Origin: Dietzia massiliensis
Lineage (GTDB): Bacteria > Actinomycetota > Actinomycetes > Mycobacteriales > Mycobacteriaceae
Direction: 5' to 3'
NCBI RefSeq assembly: GCF_018390595.1
Contig: NZ_JAHBAV010000025.1
Span: forward strand, 1-45,490
Length of the DNA: 45,490 nt
Shown here: piece by piece, positions 17,601 through 26,168 of the stretch
Layout of the letters: each line of letters begins with the position of its first letter
Numbering within the stretch: the first letter of the stretch is position 1
Notes under the pieces: generated by a model
Databases searched by the model: none
Told to the model about the DNA's origin: nothing
What the model saw: the letters and a program-made list of their open reading frames with translations, nothing else
Program-made: the position numbers and the translations under genes

Positions 17601-17865
17601 GTGGCGCGCGGGTCACTAATCGAGCGGAATTTGGAGGTGGTGGATCTGTACGTGGTGCAGTCCAAGACCGCCTCCGGGGCCATCGGCGTGCAGATCTGGG
17701 AGAAGATCCGCGGTCGGCGCCAGATGATCGCGCACATCGGCTCCGCCCACACGCCCGGCGAGCTTGCGGCATTGATCGCCAAGCAACGAATCAATGCTGA
17801 CCAGCACGAACTCGATCTCGGACTAGAGGACCGAGCATCGGCGGTGATCGATCTGCCCGCCAGCT
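17601..17865 (+). pseudogene. IS1634-like (IS4-group) transposase, N-terminal fragment
   Basis: The frame encodes VVDLYVVQSKTASGAIGVQI and EKIRGRRQMIAHIGSAHTPG, then an ADQHELDLGLEDR region. These correspond to the start of IS1634/IS1549-type transposases, in which a short sheet domain precedes the RNase H-like core. The real start may be the GTG at about 17637, behind GGAG. From 17866 the frame runs into the end of IS21-A and stops at 17888, so the fragment was probably cut by that insertion. Confidence 0.65.
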
Positions 17866-18949
17866 TGTTAGGGGCGTGCTTCGGATAGCAGGGTTCTGAT
17901 GATCGGGTAGCGCGAGTATGAGCATCGGATAGCGGTGCCGGTCCTCGTGTGCTCGTGTCGGTTCTACGCGTGGCAACCAGGCTGCGCGTGGATCCGAACA
18001 GGAGGCACGGGTGACTGATTACCGATTGGTGATGTCGCTACTGCTGCAGGACAGGTCCTACCGGGACATCGAGGCGATCGCGGGTTGCTCGCATCGCACG
18101 GTCGCGAAGGCGAAGAAGGTGTGCCGCGAGCACGGGTTGACCGCCGCCGGCCAGGTCGAGGCGCTCAGCGTCGAGGAGATCGACGTCTTGTTCGCCGATG
18201 GGCGCAAGACGCCGTCGAAGGAGTTCGTCGCCTTCGACGTGGCGGCTGCCGTGAAGAAGCGGACGGGCAAGAACAAGCTGCCGCTGCGGGTGCTGTGGGC
18301 GAACTACCTCGACACTGACGGCACGCCGGGGCAGCGCCACTACAGCTATCAGCGGTTCTGCCGGATAATCGGCGAGTACGTCGAGGTCAACGAGCTCACG
18401 ATGCGAATCGTGCACGTGCCCGGGCACACGATGCAGGTCGACTGGGCGGGCACGAAGATGGCCATCTTCGATCCCGTCATCGGCACCAAGACCACGGTGT
18501 CGGTGTTCGTGGCGTCGCTTCCGTACTCGGGGATGGTCTTCGCATGCGGCTGCTTGGACGAGAAGATGCCGAACTGGCTCGACGCGCACTTGCAGGCGTT
18601 CGAGTACTTCGGCGGCGCGGCGCAGGTGATCGTCCCGGACAACGCCTCGACGGCGTCGAACCAGATCGCCCGCGGTGACCGGGCCCGGGAGGTCAACCGT
18701 GAGTACCGGGACTTCCTTGAGTATCACCAGACCGCTGCCGTGCCCACTCGGCCGGTGCGCCCGACGGACAAGGGGCACGTCGAGGCCGGGGTGAAGGTGG
18801 TGACGAACTGGGTGATCGGCCGGCTGGCCGATCGGCGGTTCGCTAGCCTGGACGATCTGAATGAGGCGATCGCCGCCGAGGTGGGGGCGATCAACGACCG
18901 GACCCCGTTCCGCGGCCAGAAGATCAGCCGACGGGAGCTGTTCACCGAG
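17866..18949 (+). mobile_element. IS21-A, left part of an IS21-family element (right part lost)
   Basis: The left end is placed at TGTTAGGGG (17866) because the IS1634-like frame ends there and three 22-bp-phased repeats follow. The element contains an istA-like gene that is interrupted at 18949/18950 by the left end of IS21-B. Nothing resembling the rest of istA, istB or the right end appears on the far side of IS21-B, so about half of the element has been deleted. The exact left boundary is uncertain by several bases. Confidence 0.65.
17880..17933 (+). repeat. Three 22-bp-phased subterminal repeats of IS21-A
   Basis: TTCGGATAGC (17880), ATCGGGTAGC (17902) and ATCGGATAGC (17924) lie exactly 22 bp apart, two helical turns. 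IS21-family ends carry multiple short repeats thought to be IstA-binding sites, and this arrangement fits that role. Confidence 0.7.
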
Positions 18950-19051
18950 TGGCGGATAGGGCCAGTGGGTACGCCTAGTCCGGCGATCCGGTACTTCGAT
19001 TTCGGCGACTCGGTACTCCTTGGGGCGGGCGGGGTGGTCTGCTCGGGGTGA
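18011..19051 (+). pseudogene. istA: istA of IS21-A, interrupted by IS21-B
   Basis: The GTG start at 18011 has AGGAGG just upstream. The protein is an IstA transposase with an N-terminal HTH (DIEAIAGCSHRTVAKAKKVC) and an RNase H-like DDE core: VDWAG near residue 144, VPDNAST near residue 215, and the glutamate in KGHVEAGV. The genuine sequence ends at about codon 313, and the last 34 codons to the stop at 19051 are read from the left end of IS21-B. The C-terminal domain is missing and no istB partner of this element remains, so transposition activity is unlikely. Confidence 0.85.
18957..19016 (+). repeat. Phased repeats, left end of IS21-B
   Basis: TAGGGCCAGTGGGTAC (18957), TCCGGCGATCCGGTAC (18979) and TTCGGCGACTCGGTAC (19001) recur every 22 bp. 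They are the probable IstA-binding sites of this end. Confidence 0.75.
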
Positions 19052-19094
19052 GGCGGCGCGACTGCGCCGCTTCTTCCTATTTGAGGAGGCTGAT

Positions 19095-20696
19095 GTGGCC
19101 GAGTACAAGGCCATCATGACGTTGGCGCTGGCCGGGCATAGCTACAGCGAGATCGTCGCCGCCGTCGGGTGTTCGCGTCGGGAGATCGCGGCGGTGAAGA
19201 AGACGATCACCGCGTACGGCATCACCGCCGGCCAAGCGTCGTCGATGAACCCGGCCGAGATCGCCGGGATGTTCCCCGACGGGCGCAAACGCGTCTCGGA
19301 GGACTACGCCAAACCGGATTTCGATCGGGTGCTGGCGTCGATGAAGTTCAACCGGCACTTCACCATCCAGCAGGCGTGGGGCAAATACCTCGCCGACCCC
19401 ACTGGGGCCGGGAAGAAGTACGGGTACTCGCAGTACTGCGCCCTGTTCGCCGAGCACGCCCGCATCAAGGACGTCGTGGCCACGCTGCATCACGAACCCG
19501 GCAGGACGATGCTGGTCGACTGGGCCGGTGACACCCTCGAGGTCCTCGACGCGGTCACCGGTCAGGTCACCAAGCTGTACCTGTTCGTGGGGGTGCTGCC
19601 GTACTCCGGTGCGGTGTTCTGCCGCGGCTTCACGGATATGAAGTCGCCGTCCTGGATCGACGCGCACGTCGCCGCGTTCGACTTCTTTGGCGGAGCGCCG
19701 CAGATGGTGGTGCCCGACAATCCGACCACCGCCACCCATCGGCAGGCCAAGGGCGAGGCGGCCAGGGCGGTCAACGTCCGCTACCAGCAGTTAGCCGACC
19801 ATTACGGCACCGCGATCGTGCCGGCGCGGGTCCGCAAACCCCGCGACAAGGCGGCCGTAGAGTCCGCGGTGGAGGTGGTCAACAAGCGCGTCATCGGGTA
19901 CCTCGCCGAGGAGGTGTGGACCACCGTCGAGGCCCTGAACTCGGCGATCGACGAACGGGTCGCGGAGATCAACACCCAGATTCGCCGGGCTGACGGGACG
20001 ACCCGGTGGGAGCGGTTCGAATCCGACGAATCCCCACTGCTGGCCGCCCTGCCCGACGACGAGTTCGCAACAGTCGAGTGGAAGCAGCTCAAGGTTGGGC
20101 GGAACTATCACATCTCCTGCGACTCTCAGTACTACTCGGTGCCGTACACCTTCGCCGGTCAGCTGCTGCGGGTCCGGCTGACCGCGCAATCGGTGACGAT
20201 CTTCGATGGCGACCAGGTCGTCTGCGAGCACCCACGGCGCCACGGCCGCAAAGGCCAGTACTCGACCGTGCTCGCTCACGCCCCGAAGTCCCATCAGGGT
20301 ATCGACGGGCTCTGGTCGCGGCGGTGGTTCACCGACCGTGCCCGCGGGTTCGGTCCCGCGACCGAGAAGGTGATCGCTCAGATCCTGGATCGTCACGTGA
20401 TCGAGGCGCAGGGCTATCTGGACTGCCAGAACATCCTCGACACTCTCGGCAAGCGCAGTCGCCAGCGGCTCGAGGCAGCCTGCCAAGTGTTGCTCAACCA
20501 GAACAGCGCCGGTAGTTACAGCGTGCTCAAACGCGTCATGGCCACCATCGACTCCGACGGCAAGGCGCCCCGTCCCGCCGTGCCGGCGGCCGCCACACGA
20601 AAGCCCCCACCACCGGCCGGAGCCCGAGACGACGGCGCGATCCAAGTCCGGTCGGCCGATCACTACTCCCGCGGCCGCACAGGAGCTGGTGCCTGA
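19095..20696 (+). CDS. istA: IS21-B transposase IstA
   Basis: The 533-residue transposase is read from GTG 19095, five bases after GAGGAGG. The frame is open further upstream, but the HTH starts right after this codon. It has an HTH (SEIVAAVGCSRREIAAVKKT), the DDE core with VDWAGDT and VPDNPTT, and a glutamate in KPRDKAAVESAV. An IS21-type C-terminal beta-barrel follows (YSVPYTFAGQLLRVR) with a basic tail. IstA binds the ends and catalyses strand transfer with the IstB ATPase as helper. Its stop overlaps the istB start by one base (TGATG). The gene appears intact. Confidence 0.92.
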   Translation: MAEYKAIMTLALAGHSYSEIVAAVGCSRREIAAVKKTITAYGITAGQASSMNPAEIAGMFPDGRKRVSEDYAKPDFDRVLASMKFNRHFTIQQAWGKYLADPTGAGKKYGYSQYCALFAEHARIKDVVATLHHEPGRTMLVDWAGDTLEVLDAVTGQVTKLYLFVGVLPYSGAVFCRGFTDMKSPSWIDAHVAAFDFFGGAPQMVVPDNPTTATHRQAKGEAARAVNVRYQQLADHYGTAIVPARVRKPRDKAAVESAVEVVNKRVIGYLAEEVWTTVEALNSAIDERVAEINTQIRRADGTTRWERFESDESPLLAALPDDEFATVEWKQLKVGRNYHISCDSQYYSVPYTFAGQLLRVRLTAQSVTIFDGDQVVCEHPRRHGRKGQYSTVLAHAPKSHQGIDGLWSRRWFTDRARGFGPATEKVIAQILDRHVIEAQGYLDCQNILDTLGKRSRQRLEAACQVLLNQNSAGSYSVLKRVMATIDSDGKAPRPAVPAAATRKPPPPAGARDDGAIQVRSADHYSRGRTGAGA

Positions 20697-21463
20697 TGTT
20701 CACCGAGATCGATCACCAGAAGTTCCGCAACCTGCGCATCACGCACGTGGCCACCCGATTCGAGGAGCTCATAAGCGATGAGGCCAACGACGAGCTCACC
20801 CCGGAGCAGATCTTCCTCACCGCCGTCGACGACGCCCTGGACCAGCGCCAAGCCCACCGGATCGACAAGCTCATCCGCGCCGCCAAGTTCCCGATCCCGC
20901 AGGCCTCGATCGCCGAGATCAACTACCAGGAAGGACGCGGGATCACCCCGGTGCGGATGAAACGCTACGCCGGGCACCACTGGCGCCAAGACCCCACCAA
21001 CCTGCTGGTCCTCTCACCGACCGGCGGCGGGAAAACCTACCTGGCCTGCGCGATCGGCATCGCCGCCTGCCAGAACGGGCACACCGTCACCTACGCCCGC
21101 ATGGACGAACTCGCCCGGCGGCTGGTCATCGCCCGCGGCGACGGCATCCGCCACCAGAAAATGCTCAACGACCTCTCGGACGTGGAGCTGCTCATCATCG
21201 ACGACTTCCTCACCGTGGGCATCGACCCCGAAGCCGCGAACGACTTGTTCGCCGTGCTGGCCAACCGGGAGCACCGGCTGCCGACGATGATCGCTTCCCA
21301 ATCCCGGCCGGCGTACTGGGTCGAGGCGCTGCCCGACCGGGTCGCCGCGGACTCCATCGTCAACCGCCTGGCCAACAACGCCCGCGAGATCAACCTCGGC
21401 GAAGTCGACATGCGCCGCCAACGCGACGACCAAGCCCGAGCCACTACCGGCTACTGGGAGTAA
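20696..21463 (+). CDS. istB: IS21-B helper ATPase IstB
   Basis: This 255-aa AAA+ ATPase of the IstB/DnaC-like group has Walker A SPTGGGKTYLAC near residue 103 and Walker B LLIIDDF near residue 163, with the usual C-terminal region ending in SIVNRLANNA. IstB oligomerises on target DNA and licenses IstA. Start and IstA stop overlap by one base, so translation is coupled. It is intact and of normal length. Confidence 0.92.
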   Translation: MFTEIDHQKFRNLRITHVATRFEELISDEANDELTPEQIFLTAVDDALDQRQAHRIDKLIRAAKFPIPQASIAEINYQEGRGITPVRMKRYAGHHWRQDPTNLLVLSPTGGGKTYLACAIGIAACQNGHTVTYARMDELARRLVIARGDGIRHQKMLNDLSDVELLIIDDFLTVGIDPEAANDLFAVLANREHRLPTMIASQSRPAYWVEALPDRVAADSIVNRLANNAREINLGEVDMRRQRDDQARATTGYWE

Positions 21464-21499
21464 CCCCCGACGGTGCCGGCCCGCCTCACACACGGGCCG

Positions 21500-21559
21500 G
21501 TTCCGGGTCGCCGGAATGGCGGTACCAACTCGCCGGACCAGCAGTACCGACAAGCCCTA
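21500..21559 (-). repeat. Phased repeats, right end of IS21-B
   Basis: On the minus strand, TAGGGCTTGTCGGTAC, TCCGGCGAGTTGGTAC and TCCGGCGACCCGGAAC lie 22 bp apart. They mirror the left-end repeats and place the outer end at 21566. Confidence 0.75.
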
Positions 21560-21566
21560 TCTGCCA

Positions 21567-22158
21567 GCGGGGCGTCCAGCTCGAGGATCGAGACCATGCG
21601 TACGTGAAGCAGGGCACTGCCGAGTTCTCGCAGTACCTCGGCGAGCTGCGGTGGGCGCAGCGTTTCGCGCGGCTCAACCGTGACGAGATGATGGATCGAT
21701 TCCTCACGGAACTGGCCCGGATCTTCCGCGACGACGACGCCGGCGAATCGGAACGCGTGAACTGCCACCACAACTACACCGAGAAGATCGAGCTCGACGG
21801 AAGGGAAGTGTGGCTCACGCGCAAGGGAGCCATCGACGCGACCGAGGGCCGTATGGGATGCATCCCGGGATCGATGGGCACCCGGTCGTACATCGTCCGA
21901 GGCAAGGGGAACGCGGACGGGCTGTTCTCCGCGCCGCACGGTGCCGGTCGTCGGATGTCGCGGACACAGGCCAAGAAGCAGTTCACCGCAGCCGACCTCG
22001 ACGCGGCGATGCAGGGAATTGTCTACCGGCCCGGCGAGGCGTGGGTCGACGAGATCCCCGCCGCCTACAAGGACATCGACCGGGTGATGGAGGACGCCGA
22101 CGACCTCGTCGAAATCGTGCACACCCTGCGGCAGGTGATGAACCTCAAGGGGACGTAG
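21567..22158 (+). pseudogene. rtcB: RtcB RNA ligase, C-terminal fragment
   Basis: The frame starting right at the IS21-B end encodes the last ~195 residues of RtcB, the GTP- and Mn2+-dependent ligase that joins RNA 2',3'-cyclic phosphate or 3'-phosphate ends to 5'-OH ends. Visible are NCHHNYTEK with a metal-binding His region, VWLTRKGAIDA, IPGSMGTRSYIVRG, and HGAGRRMSRTQAKK containing the histidine that is guanylylated in this family. It ends with EIPAAYKDID and VIHTLRQV-like segments. Roughly the first half of the protein is missing. The GTG at 21604 is not a credible native start. Activity is not expected. Confidence 0.87.
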
Positions 22159-22282
22159 AGGGAGTCCGGAGGCAATGTTCTGATGGGAAAGTGCGTTATC
22201 CGCTTCTTCGTGGAGCGCGCCTTATCGGTGCCGGCGGGGTAGTGCGCCCCACGTAGCCGGAACCGGCTCGGTGGGGATGAGG

Positions 22283-22540
22283 TCACTTGTAGACGTCTCC
22301 GCGGTGGCCGATGCGTAGTACGAGCACAACGAGGGCATCGTCTTCGATGTCATAAATGACGCGATAGCCACCGACGCGGATGCGGAGTTCGCCGTCACCT
22401 CCGGCGAATTGGATCGCTCCGGACGGTCGCGGTGTCACGGCCAGCGCCTCGATCGCCCGGACGATTCGCTTCTGCTCGGTGGGATGAATTTCGCGCAGGG
22501 CTTTGGCAGCCGAGGGCTTATAGGAGATCGAATAGGGCAT
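22283..22540 (-). CDS. RelE/ParE-family toxin
   Basis: This 85-aa protein has the RelE fold signature: YSISYKPSAAKALREIHPTE at the N-terminus, PSGAIQFAGGDGELRIRVGG in the middle, and YRVIYDIEDDALVVLVLRIGHR with the basic C-terminal strand used for ribosome-dependent mRNA cleavage. It lies 21 bp downstream of an antitoxin gene on the same strand. Target specificity cannot be told. Confidence 0.9.
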   Translation of the reverse strand: MPYSISYKPSAAKALREIHPTEQKRIVRAIEALAVTPRPSGAIQFAGGDGELRIRVGGYRVIYDIEDDALVVLVLRIGHRGDVYK

Positions 22541-22561
22541 CAGACAAGCGGGGGCGCTGGT

Positions 22562-22807
22562 CTACAGGCCCAGTTCCGACATGAGGTCTTCGTGGGAGAT
22601 GCTGTCGTCCTCGCGGCGAGCGGGAGCCGCGGCTTCCACGTCGGCCTGATCCTCCAGGGCCTGTAGGGCGCGATCGAAGAACTCCGGCGAGACGACAACG
22701 GCGCGACGACGGCTGCCCCGGCTAAGGATCTCCACCGGCGCCCGCTGTGCGGCATCGAGTAGCTCGCTCTGATTGGCGCGGAAGTTGCTAAGCGTCGTGG
22801 TGACCAT
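22562..22807 (-). CDS. Phd/YefM-family antitoxin
   Basis: This 81-aa partner of the RelE-like toxin has the Phd/YefM DNA-binding and dimerisation half (TTTLSNFRANQSELLDAA, then RAVVVSPEFFDRAL) and an acidic toxin-binding tail. It probably represses its own operon through the palindrome at 22809-22839, which starts immediately upstream of the ATG. The antitoxin-first order is normal for this family. Confidence 0.88.
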   Translation of the reverse strand: MVTTTLSNFRANQSELLDAAQRAPVEILSRGSRRRAVVVSPEFFDRALQALEDQADVEAAAPARREDDSISHEDLMSELGL

Positions 22808-22808
22808 T

Positions 22809-22839
22809 CCGCTAATAGTACATCTTGTACAATTAGCGG
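22809..22839 (-). promoter_or_regulatory. Operator palindrome of the RelE/Phd operon
   Basis: The outer arms CCGCTAAT (22809-22816) and ATTAGCGG (22832-22839) and the inner arms GTAC/GTAC around ATCTT form a near-perfect 31-bp dyad directly in front of the antitoxin start codon. This is the expected binding site for autoregulation by the toxin-antitoxin complex. Confidence 0.75.
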
Positions 22840-22937
22840 TCTAGTGGCCTGCGCGCGACATGGGCGCCGAGTCTGCTTCGAGACGTCTACCCTGTGGGTT
22901 TGACGTAATCCGACTTATCGGCGAAGCGCCGGTCTGC

Positions 22938-25001
22938 TTATCCGACGAACCCGCCGTTGGTGTCAGTGATCTGACAGCCTGCTGCGAGCGCCCGTACCCC
23001 AGTTTCAAACTCATCGATCTGGAGCTTTTTCGGCCCTCCCTGCAGTCGTTGGGGCTTGATGTCCAGGTCTCGAGCGGTGACCGCGACGGGGTCGTAGGGC
23101 ATGAACCGAGGCAGAGCATGGTTCACCCAGGGCCATCGCCGGCCGGCTTCTTCTCCCTGGTGGTCGGACACTAGATTTGGGTCCTGCTCAGCGCTTTGGG
23201 CGATCTCCACCACGGCGACGCATCCGTGTTCCTTCTTGGAGTAGAGAAGGACCAGGTCGCCGGGTTCGCAAGATGGTCTTCTGCTGGAGGAGAACCATCC
23301 ACCAGAGATCCAGTCATCCGGATCCGGAGTGCCGTCGAGCATTTTGATCCACAGCCCGACGTTGTCTTGGCGGGCCTCGTTGAGCAGTTGATCTACGACA
23401 GCGTCCAGGTCATTAGCGGGGCGGGGCGCAGGTGGGCCGGGACGTGGGTCGGGCGGCAACGCGGCCGCCTGGCGCTCAAGACGGTCGATGTCATCCTGCC
23501 CGACCTCAAAGCCCTCGTCCCACCACTGATCCAGGATGCTCTGCACCCGGGGCACGTCAGGGCGGGGAACGGTCACCGACAACTCCAAGTTGGAAGCCTG
23601 GGCGGAGCCCAGGCCGGCGCCGGTGAGGTTGGCCGACCCGATGATGGCGAACGAGGTACCCACCACGTAGGCCTTGGCGTGGAGCTGGGGGCAGTGTTGG
23701 ATCATCACTCCCGCTTCGAACAGCCTGGTCAACCCCGCGATGGACAGGTAGTGGTTGGCCGCGGCTCGAGGATCGAGACAGGTGAGCAGGTACCACTCGT
23801 GCCTCGAGCGTTCGGCGAGTTCGGCCAGGCGCAGCGCTACCGGCTCGGACAGGTAGGGGCTGGCCAGTGTGACCTGCCCATTGTCGGAGTCCAAGGCCTC
23901 GAGCAGTTCGGGTTCGACGTGGTCAACGATCACGGTGGTCTCCTGGAGCTCATCAAGCCGGTCGCGGGGTTCGGTGCTTCGTATCGACGTCGGGTCCACG
24001 TTGTAGATCCGGCCGTCCTCACCGAGCATTACGCAGGTCTTGCCGTCCGACTCCCAGGCCGGGTCGACACCGTGATCCGGCGGTCCCGCGTACCGTCCGA
24101 TGACCAGTCGCCCGTTTTGCCGCAGCCGTGGATGCTCGAGCTCAGGGCGCATGACGGTGCCCGCAATCCGTGCCCGGACCAGTATGTCGCCGGTCGGGGC
24201 TGGCACCCGCGGGTAGTGAGAGTCGTCCTCGGTCCAAGACAGCCCGCAATCGCCGCACCGGAACTCGTGCGTCACGCCGAAGATGGCGCAGCCGGCCGTT
24301 TCGTACCCGGGCGGAGGCGGGCCGGGGGGAAACCCCCACAGCACCCGTACCGTGTGTTCCGCTGAACAGGAGGGACACGGTGGCCGGCCTTCCCCCAGCA
24401 AGTCGGCTAGCTGCGGTTCGACAGGGGAGTGGAGACGGTCGTGGCAGTCCCGACAGACTGCGATTTCACTGAACACGTCGTCTGAGTGCTCCATAATGTG
24501 CCGTTCCAGGTCTAGCTCGGTGCGCTCGCACACCGGGCAGCCGTAGGCCGAATATTCCTCGGAGACCACGGTGAGCTGGGCGCACCGCGCATCGCTCAGC
24601 TCCCGCCACGAGGTCGGGGATTCGGCTTCGGCCCGGACCGCTGCCCGGACCTTGTCTGCCAGGTCGGGATCGATCGTGCCTGGCAGAGACGGCAGCGGAT
24701 ATCCAAGCCGACGCTCGACTGCGGCTACCGAGACACCGTCCGGGTAGAACTCGATGCTCTCGAAATCGAGCCCGTCTGGGCTGTGCGGCCCGTCGATGAT
24801 GTGGTCCCATTCGACGATGGCCGGCCTCGCCGATCCGGTGACGTGGAAGATCTCATCACCGGGGGCGCACCCCTGGGGAAGAAGCCAGTCGACATCGTCC
24901 AGATCCACCGTGTCGTCGCCGGTGAAAAACGCCACCGCCTTGTGAGCCGGCGTGAGCACTGAGACGTGCAGCTGGTTGCGGGCAGTCGTGGCAGGGGCCA
25001 T
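22938..25001 (-). CDS. Zinc-knuckle / PLD-nuclease / EVE-like multidomain protein, candidate defence effector
   Basis: I do not recognise this 687-aa protein as a named family. The N-terminal third has CPVC (155-158), a His-rich ERHIMEH and CRDCHDRLH (183-191). This Cys/His layout resembles HNH endonucleases that use a zinc knuckle, although the spacing is short. A second CPSC (209-212)/CGDC (249-252) pair looks like a zinc ribbon. Residues about 355-500 form one phospholipase D-type nuclease motif, HAK (441-443) followed by GSAN (455-458); the usual Asp of HxKx4D is Gly448. Residues about 548-687 resemble an EVE/PUA-like domain (VGLWIKMLDG, EPGDLVLLYSK), a fold that binds modified bases. It lies downstream of the restriction operon on the same strand, so a role in recognising and cutting foreign or modified DNA is plausible but unproven. 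Confidence 0.7.
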   Translation of the reverse strand: MAPATTARNQLHVSVLTPAHKAVAFFTGDDTVDLDDVDWLLPQGCAPGDEIFHVTGSARPAIVEWDHIIDGPHSPDGLDFESIEFYPDGVSVAAVERRLGYPLPSLPGTIDPDLADKVRAAVRAEAESPTSWRELSDARCAQLTVVSEEYSAYGCPVCERTELDLERHIMEHSDDVFSEIAVCRDCHDRLHSPVEPQLADLLGEGRPPCPSCSAEHTVRVLWGFPPGPPPPGYETAGCAIFGVTHEFRCGDCGLSWTEDDSHYPRVPAPTGDILVRARIAGTVMRPELEHPRLRQNGRLVIGRYAGPPDHGVDPAWESDGKTCVMLGEDGRIYNVDPTSIRSTEPRDRLDELQETTVIVDHVEPELLEALDSDNGQVTLASPYLSEPVALRLAELAERSRHEWYLLTCLDPRAAANHYLSIAGLTRLFEAGVMIQHCPQLHAKAYVVGTSFAIIGSANLTGAGLGSAQASNLELSVTVPRPDVPRVQSILDQWWDEGFEVGQDDIDRLERQAAALPPDPRPGPPAPRPANDLDAVVDQLLNEARQDNVGLWIKMLDGTPDPDDWISGGWFSSSRRPSCEPGDLVLLYSKKEHGCVAVVEIAQSAEQDPNLVSDHQGEEAGRRWPWVNHALPRFMPYDPVAVTARDLDIKPQRLQGGPKKLQIDEFETGVRALAAGCQITDTNGGFVG

Positions 25002-25144
25002 GCCTGCCGATGGTAAACGTCTCAGCGGCTAACGCGTCGGTCACTGTATCGGCCTTTGAGATCGCCTAACCCAGCTGACCTGCACACTTTACGGAACACA
25101 CATTATCGGCACTTCCACGCGTAGGCGGAAGCCCCGAAGGGATC

Positions 25145-25175
25145 GCCTGGCTGCGCCTGCGTGGTTAAGCCAGGC
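25145..25175 (-). terminator. Inverted repeat, possible terminator after the exonuclease gene
   Basis: GCCTGGCT (25145-25152) pairs with AGCCAGGC (25168-25175) just downstream of the minus-strand gene ending at 25185, inside the 183-bp gap before the PLD-domain gene. No T tract follows on the minus strand, so termination may be partial or absent. It may separate the PLD-domain gene from the upstream operon. Confidence 0.45.
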
Positions 25176-25184
25176 AAGTCCTGG

Positions 25185-26168
25185 TCATACGGCCCGAACT
25201 GATGCGGAGGTGTTGCGCTCGATGGTCAGGAGTTCGAGCAGTTCGTCCTCGGTCACGACTTCGATCGGCTGTCCCTTGGCTCGCAGTTCGAGGGCTTTGC
25301 GGGCTTTGCCGGTCTGAAATTCCGCGAGGTCGTCGCCGCGGAATCCATCGCCGATCACCAACACGGTGGTCTTTCGCGTCAACCCCTTGGCGGGTGTGGC
25401 TCCGACGTTTGCGACCGCGTCACAGGCGTCTTGCCTGGTCATGCTGCCCAGACCTCCAGTGAAGACCACAACCTGACCGTAGAGAGGATGCCCGGGATCG
25501 GCGTCGATAGACGCCTCGGGAATGACTAATGGGCCGCGAGCAGCGTGACTGGGGGAGCGGAGAGCGCGAGTCTGCCTGCACGGGTCCCAGCCGCCGGCAA
25601 AGAGACGACCGAGGTTCACCGTCAGCGCGGCGGTCAGGTGCGTCAGGTCTGCACACTCGTTGCGGTCGGCGAGCGCGAGCAGGACACCGGCGCACGCGCG
25701 GGCATCCGCCGCGGCGTCGTGATGGCGCTCAAGCGGCACGCCCAGGTGAGAAGCCACGATCGGCAGTCGGTAGGACACCAGGTCCAAGGCCTGCCGGGCC
25801 ATGACGAGTGTGCAGCCGTAGGTCCACTCCGGCCACGGGTGTCCAGAGGTCTCGCATGCGTAGCGCACCACGCTGGTGTCGAAGGAGGCGTTGTGCGCCA
25901 CGACGGTGTGCCCGTCGAGGTACTGCGAGATTTCGGGCCACAGTTCACCGAACCGGGGCTTGTGCTGGACCATCTCCGGGGTGATGCCGTGGATGGACAC
26001 ATTGCGGGCAAAGAACTCGTCGTGTCCCTCGGGGGGACGGATCAGCCAGCTACGTTCGTCGGTGACGACGCCGTTGGTGACCACTGTCGCGCCAAGCGAG
26101 CAGATGCTGGCACGGCTGGAGTTGGCAGTTTCGGTGTCGAAGGCGACGAATGTCATCTCGGAGCTCAT
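25185..26168 (-). CDS. DnaQ-like 3'-5' exonuclease with C-terminal BRCT domain
   Basis: This 327-aa protein begins with a DEDD exonuclease fold: FVAFDTETANSS (motif I Asp and Glu), AHNASFDTSV (motif II) and HHDAAADARACAG (motif III, the His variant). It ends with a BRCT domain at about 225-315 (YGQVVVFTGGLGSMTRQDAC, TVLVIGDGF), as in several actinobacterial proteins. The exonuclease would degrade DNA 3' ends, and BRCT domains bind phosphopeptides or DNA. The ATG overlaps the upstream gene's stop (ATGA), so it belongs to the same operon as the Mrr and restriction genes. The job in that context is inference: end processing after cleavage, or repair. Confidence 0.85.
   Translation of the reverse strand: MSSEMTFVAFDTETANSSRASICSLGATVVTNGVVTDERSWLIRPPEGHDEFFARNVSIHGITPEMVQHKPRFGELWPEISQYLDGHTVVAHNASFDTSVVRYACETSGHPWPEWTYGCTLVMARQALDLVSYRLPIVASHLGVPLERHHDAAADARACAGVLLALADRNECADLTHLTAALTVNLGRLFAGGWDPCRQTRALRSPSHAARGPLVIPEASIDADPGHPLYGQVVVFTGGLGSMTRQDACDAVANVGATPAKGLTRKTTVLVIGDGFRGDDLAEFQTGKARKALELRAKGQPIEVVTEDELLELLTIERNTSASVRAV

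Larger units (their letters stand above)
18950..21566 (+). mobile_element. IS21-B, complete IS21-family insertion sequence
   Basis: The element is about 2.6 kb with istA and istB in order, bounded by related terminal inverted repeats that begin TGGC(G/A)GATAGGGC. Each end carries three 16-bp repeats at 22-bp spacing. It sits inside istA of IS21-A on the left and abuts rtcB on the right. The flanking bases (accgag left, gcgggg right) show no target duplication, which fits a later rearrangement rather than a simple insertion. A second copy of its left end is at 1-52 in the opposite orientation. Confidence 0.87.

Noticed and set aside
17880..17933. Evenly spaced short repeats that could be read as a mini CRISPR array or plasmid iterons.
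   Set aside because: The repeats are only 10 bp with 12-bp gaps, lie at the end of an IS21-type element, and the other IS21 ends show the same pattern. No cas or rep gene is nearby.
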